A DNA stretch of 61,944 nt, taken from positions 1-61,944 of the forward strand of contig CAMCQG010000004.1 in NCBI GenBank assembly GCA_945876965.1, written 5' to 3'. Under the pieces are notes generated by a model, which saw only the letters and a program-made list of their open reading frames with translations, was not told the origin of the DNA and did not search any database. Made by a program: the position numbers and the translations under genes. The stretch is from Rickettsia typhi (GTDB taxonomy: Bacteria; Pseudomonadota; Alphaproteobacteria; Rickettsiales; Deianiraeaceae). How positions within the stretch are numbered: the stretch's first letter is position 1; the number at the start of each line of letters is the position of its first letter. Below, one piece after another: positions 58,637-61,944 of this stretch.

Positions 58637-59179
58637 TTATTTTTCAATTTGTAAAATAATATCCGCAAGTGTTATTCCAAACTTTTTAACTTTAATGTTA
58701 CCAATAATATGATTCTCATCAATCATATAAAACCACGCATCATTAAAGACCACCATTGTTGATCCGTCGTGTATTTTAACTTGCGAATCATATGTGCAAT
58801 GTGCCGCATTTCCATGTTGTTGACAATTACTTTCTGATATCATTATTTTATTTTTATAGATAAAACTATGTGAATCTTTTTTATCAAACATTGCATATGA
58901 TGTTATATGCTCCGTTTTCTCCGTATCAATATATTTTATTGACTGACTATAAATTGTTTTTCCGTCATTTTTTTTATTATTAATTTTAGCAGATTTCATA
59001 ATAAATATCTTATCCAGCCTGCCAAAAAAATCATAAATACTTCCGTATATAAGATTTTTTTCATTGAAAAATTTTTCTAAATTAATTAGATATTTTGTAT
59101 TTGAATATCTTTCAATTTTATTAACAGAACAAAATTGTAACGACATAATAGTTGCTGTCAAAATAATAATTTTAAACAT
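58637..59179 (-). CDS. DUF3833-like lipoprotein
   Basis: 180 residues. The N-terminal TIMSLQFCSVN suggests a lipobox with Cys17. The rest follows the DUF3833 layout: LEKFFNEKNLIYGSIYDFFG (family: ff.G.l.g.G...dr.G), RLDKIFIMKSAK, then a strand-rich middle with HCTYDSQVKI, and a close VVFNDAWFYMID, then a KFGITLADIILQIEK (family: v.f.DwmyliD...l.nr....kfG..vge.tl...k). Such proteins are membrane-anchored and of unknown role. Its start overlaps the DUF885 gene end by eight bases. Confidence 0.65.
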   Translation of the reverse strand: MFKIIILTATIMSLQFCSVNKIERYSNTKYLINLEKFFNEKNLIYGSIYDFFGRLDKIFIMKSAKINNKKNDGKTIYSQSIKYIDTEKTEHITSYAMFDKKDSHSFIYKNKIMISESNCQQHGNAAHCTYDSQVKIHDGSTMVVFNDAWFYMIDENHIIGNIKVKKFGITLADIILQIEK

Positions 59180-60794
59180 TTTTTTCTAAGATAAATAATG
59201 GAACTGTGCCGTTTTTTAATAAACTATCATGAAATATTTTAATATCAAATTTATCACCAAATAATTTTTTTTGTTTTTCAAGGATCTCAATAATCTTAAA
59301 ATAGCCAATTTTATACGACAAAGCCTGTCCCGGTAACGCCATATATCTCTCAATACTATTTATTATTTCATCATCAGGTTGTGATAAATATTTTTTTGAA
59401 TAAGTTACGGCATCATCTTTTGTCCAACCTTTTGCATGCAAACCAGTATCCACAACCAATCTAATTGCACGCATCATACTCATTTCTAAATATCCTAAAT
59501 ATTCAAATTTATCCTGATAAAGCCCAAGCTCCTTACCTAAACTCTCTGTATATAAAGCCCACCCTTCACACATTGCTGTTGAAAAAAAATCCTTTCTAAA
59601 TTGCGATAAGCTTATATTTTCTTGTGCTAAAGAAATTTGATAATGATGCCCCGGTGTTGCCTCGTGCACAAAAGTTGCCTCCAAAGCAGCGTTTTGCTTG
59701 CTAATCTTAGTTGCATCTATAATTGGCATATAATAAATTCCTGGGCGATTTTTTGTTAAATCACCTGGCATATAATGTGGAGACGCACCAGATTCTCTGT
59801 ATTTTTCAATTTGCTTTATAACAATTGGTGTTTTTGGGATAATGTTAAACAGTTTGCCAACATTTTTATTAACAGTTTTTAAAATATCTGCCAAATAATC
59901 AAGTATTTCTTGTTCTGTTTTAAAATACGGAGATTGTTCGTCGGTTTTATAAATATTTATTTCTTTGGCAATTTTTGCAACTTCTTGCAAGCCCAACTCA
60001 TGAATTTCATCCGCAGATAAATCTGTTTCTGCTTGCGTTTTTATCATAAAACTATAATAATCTTGCCCACCAATAAATTGCCCAACGCCTGTGTCTTGTG
60101 ATGCGTGAGGCAAATATTCATTTTTTAAAAAAAATACAATTTTTTCATAAAGAGGCAATAATTTATTTGTAATAATTTGTGTATATTCATTAGTAATTCT
60201 AATTTTATCTTTTTCTGTAATATTTTTATTATTATCTAATAATTTTATAGCCAAATATAAAGGGTTATCAGTTAATTTGATATTAGCTATATCTTCAAAT
60301 TGTGGAATCATTCGCAAAACCAAGCTTTTTTGCAATGTGATATTTTGCTTAATACCATCCCGCATAACATCTATTGATGATTTTAAAAAATCAGCAAAAA
60401 TATTCATTTTTTGTACCCAGTTATCGTAATCATCCAAACTATCAAAAATATGATCATTAGAACCTGAACCTATAACTAGAAATTCTAAATGCCAACTAAA
60501 AATTTGATTAACAGGTAAATAATATGGTATTTTTTGCTGTAAATATTTAATACTATTATTTAAATCAAGCTCCAATATTTGATAAGTTATTACATCGTTT
60601 TTATTTGTTTCTAATGCCCGAATCAGCTCTATTTGTTCTTTTTGAAATTTTTCAACGCCAATTATATTATTTTTATCTAAGGGGTTTATAAAGGAGCAAT
60701 CGTTTGTGTAAACACTACCAATTAACGGATAAAATTGTTTTGCTTTTTTTGTATAATTGTTAGCAAAATTTTCCACAGTCATTCCATTTGCCAT
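59172..60794 (-). CDS. DUF885-family metallopeptidase
   Basis: 540 residues. The zinc motif FVHEATPGHHYQ and the downstream AMCEGWALYTE (third ligand Glu) are the core of the DUF885 peptidase family, followed by RAIRLVVDTGLHAKGWT and MALPGQALSYKIG. These are the family's most conserved blocks. Activity is likely on peptides, but the substrates are unknown. There is no obvious signal peptide, so a cytoplasmic location is likely. Lipoprotein gene follows with eight bases of overlap; a deacetylase fusion lies 37 bases upstream. Confidence 0.87.
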   Translation of the reverse strand: MANGMTVENFANNYTKKAKQFYPLIGSVYTNDCSFINPLDKNNIIGVEKFQKEQIELIRALETNKNDVITYQILELDLNNSIKYLQQKIPYYLPVNQIFSWHLEFLVIGSGSNDHIFDSLDDYDNWVQKMNIFADFLKSSIDVMRDGIKQNITLQKSLVLRMIPQFEDIANIKLTDNPLYLAIKLLDNNKNITEKDKIRITNEYTQIITNKLLPLYEKIVFFLKNEYLPHASQDTGVGQFIGGQDYYSFMIKTQAETDLSADEIHELGLQEVAKIAKEINIYKTDEQSPYFKTEQEILDYLADILKTVNKNVGKLFNIIPKTPIVIKQIEKYRESGASPHYMPGDLTKNRPGIYYMPIIDATKISKQNAALEATFVHEATPGHHYQISLAQENISLSQFRKDFFSTAMCEGWALYTESLGKELGLYQDKFEYLGYLEMSMMRAIRLVVDTGLHAKGWTKDDAVTYSKKYLSQPDDEIINSIERYMALPGQALSYKIGYFKIIEILEKQKKLFGDKFDIKIFHDSLLKNGTVPLFILEKNV

Positions 60795-60831
60795 ATTTAT
60801 AAAATAATAATATATAATAAAAAAATATCAA

Positions 60832-61944
60832 TTACTCGATTGTAATAAGTGTATATTTTTCAACTAAACTTGGTAATTCTGCAGTTAAATAATCAATAAC
60901 ATTTTGTTTGCCATCTCTAAATTTATTATTTAAAGGTATTCCGTTTTCAAAATCACCACCGCCATCGTGTAACAAAACTATTCCACCGTTATATTTTTGA
61001 AGCCCACTATCTATACTTTTTTTTATATATTCCGGTGTAGCAATTTTTAAATAATCATCACCCAAGGCAGACCATAAAATTGGTTCTAGCCCCAAAGATG
61101 CAACAATTTTTTTAACTTTTTCATTTATCAGTCCATATGGTGGTCTCATAAATTTTATTTTATAGTTTGGCAACACTTTATGAATTGCATCCATTGTTTT
61201 TGTCAACTCTTCTCTAATTTTTTCATCTGATAATTTAGTTAAATCAGGATGAGTAAATGTGTGAACACCTATAACATGCCCCTCCTTTTCTATTCTTTTT
61301 AAAATATCTTGATTGCTATGAATATTTTCACCTATTACAAAAAATGTAGCCTTTATATTATATTTTTTTAACAAATCCAATACTTGGTGTGTCCATTTTT
61401 TGTTTGGACCATCATCAAATGTCAATGCAACCGCAGGTTTTTCGACAATATTAACAGATCCGCACAAAGATGCCGCCGCATATGTTGCAATTGCTTTTTT
61501 TTGCTTGGGTAGAACAAAAACAATTTTTGTATCAAGCTGTTTATCATTCAAGATTTTTTTAGATTCTTCCAAGATAATATCTTTAAAAAACTTGCTTTCG
61601 GTTGCCATACCTCCACCAAAAATAATTGTTTCAAAGTCTTTAACCTCTAATTTATCAGCATCTGACCATTCAGCATTTATATCTAAATGTTTAAATTCTG
61701 CATTATAAACGTTGATTAAAAAATATGCAAAATATTTACCAATACTTTTTAATCTTTCTTGTGCCAAATAAAGATTAGTATCATCTTTTTTTTCAACAAA
61801 TAAATCATCAAAATGTTTAGGAAGATCGTTAATGCCAAATGTTTCTTTTAATACATTACCAATTCCAATCCCAGAAAATATATCCTCTGGTGTTATAGCT
61901 TTTGATTCTGGGTTAATTTTGTTATATTTATCTAAATTCTTTTT
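60832..61944 (-). CDS. Sugar-kinase-like domain fused to a polysaccharide deacetylase (partial, 5' end outside)
   Basis: The frame is open to the right edge (370 codons shown). The C-terminal part (about 215 residues) is a NodB-type carbohydrate esterase: TFDDGP (metal Asp), GVHTFTHPDLT (metal His pair), FMRPPYG, and LLHDGGG near the end. The N-terminal part carries AITPEDIFSGIGIGNVLKE, then FETIIFGGGMATESKFF, and ATYAAASLCGSV, in the order and spacing of the C-terminal half of ROK/glucokinase-type sugar kinases ('E.iisG.gi', 'iv.GGGi....' and 'a..GAA'). A single start at a TTG inside this run is unlikely. A kinase-deacetylase fusion would be unusual. There is no membrane segment in the part seen. 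Confidence 0.65.
   Translation of the reverse strand, partial: KKNLDKYNKINPESKAITPEDIFSGIGIGNVLKETFGINDLPKHFDDLFVEKKDDTNLYLAQERLKSIGKYFAYFLINVYNAEFKHLDINAEWSDADKLEVKDFETIIFGGGMATESKFFKDIILEESKKILNDKQLDTKIVFVLPKQKKAIATYAAASLCGSVNIVEKPAVALTFDDGPNKKWTHQVLDLLKKYNIKATFFVIGENIHSNQDILKRIEKEGHVIGVHTFTHPDLTKLSDEKIREELTKTMDAIHKVLPNYKIKFMRPPYGLINEKVKKIVASLGLEPILWSALGDDYLKIATPEYIKKSIDSGLQKYNGGIVLLHDGGGDFENGIPLNNKFRDGKQNVIDYLTAELPSLVEKYTLITIE

Overview
The window is AT-rich, densely coded DNA from what looks like a Rickettsiales-type alphaproteobacterium; I cannot name the genus. The signs are a 23S-5S rRNA pair with no 16S or spacer tRNAs (a Rickettsiales hallmark), a tandem pair of giant VirB6-like proteins, two VirB2-like pilins at separate sites, an alphaproteobacterial-type 5-aminolevulinate synthase, and many large AT-rich membrane or repeat proteins without recognisable families. 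Unlike many intracellular relatives it also carries pilin-like proteins with a prepilin peptidase, a secreted methionine sulfoxide reductase, an extracytoplasmic FMN-transfer module and FeoA/FeoB iron uptake.

Layout. 1-8.3 kb: a pilin-like tail, tsf-trmD, lptB, then (reverse) feoA with a large Lys/Glu-rich membrane protein, then lpd and radA. 8.3-10 kb: a two-gene module of unknown function bracketed by the radA 3' end and a second, decayed copy of that end. 10-16 kb: prepilin peptidase, hemA with a PQ-loop membrane protein, a divergent dnaA with tadA, and a TraT-like lipoprotein. 16.5-29.5 kb (reverse): a Cys-rich VirB2, a Panacea/SocA-like protein, an Hda-like protein without a Walker A motif, dksA, two tandem VirB6-like proteins, a lipoprotein and ftsZ. 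29.7-34.5 kb: a broken copy and an intact copy of a large unknown protein. 34.6-43.9 kb: feoB, then reverse clusters (pilin-fabI-cinA-cytochrome c; ruvC-unknown-lptF/G), msrBA and a second VirB2. 43.9-48.6 kb: a 1 kb gene-poor stretch, a TRL lipoprotein gene with a stop codon in its signal peptide, 5S and 23S rRNA. 48.6-53.6 kb (reverse): glmM, outer-membrane protein, FMN-binding protein, apbE and a degenerate AddB-like nuclease. 53.6-55.7 kb: a cluster of very small membrane proteins. 55.7-61.9 kb: infA-TPR-dciA, an MFS transporter, initiator tRNA, a DUF3833-like lipoprotein, a DUF885 peptidase, and a sugar-kinase-like/polysaccharide-deacetylase fusion cut by the window edge.

The most unusual locus is 53.6-55.7 kb. 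A controller (C)-protein-like regulator of the restriction-modification type sits beside a textbook tandem C-box operator (GACT-N3-AGTC, N4, GACT-N3-AGTC), but no restriction or methylase gene is present. The operator instead faces a set of tiny membrane proteins. Two of these (39 and 59 codons) exist as a duplicated cassette, each copy preceded at exactly the same distance by the same inverted repeat. A fragment of a third membrane gene shows repeated recombination here. This could be an orphan C-protein-controlled membrane-peptide system.
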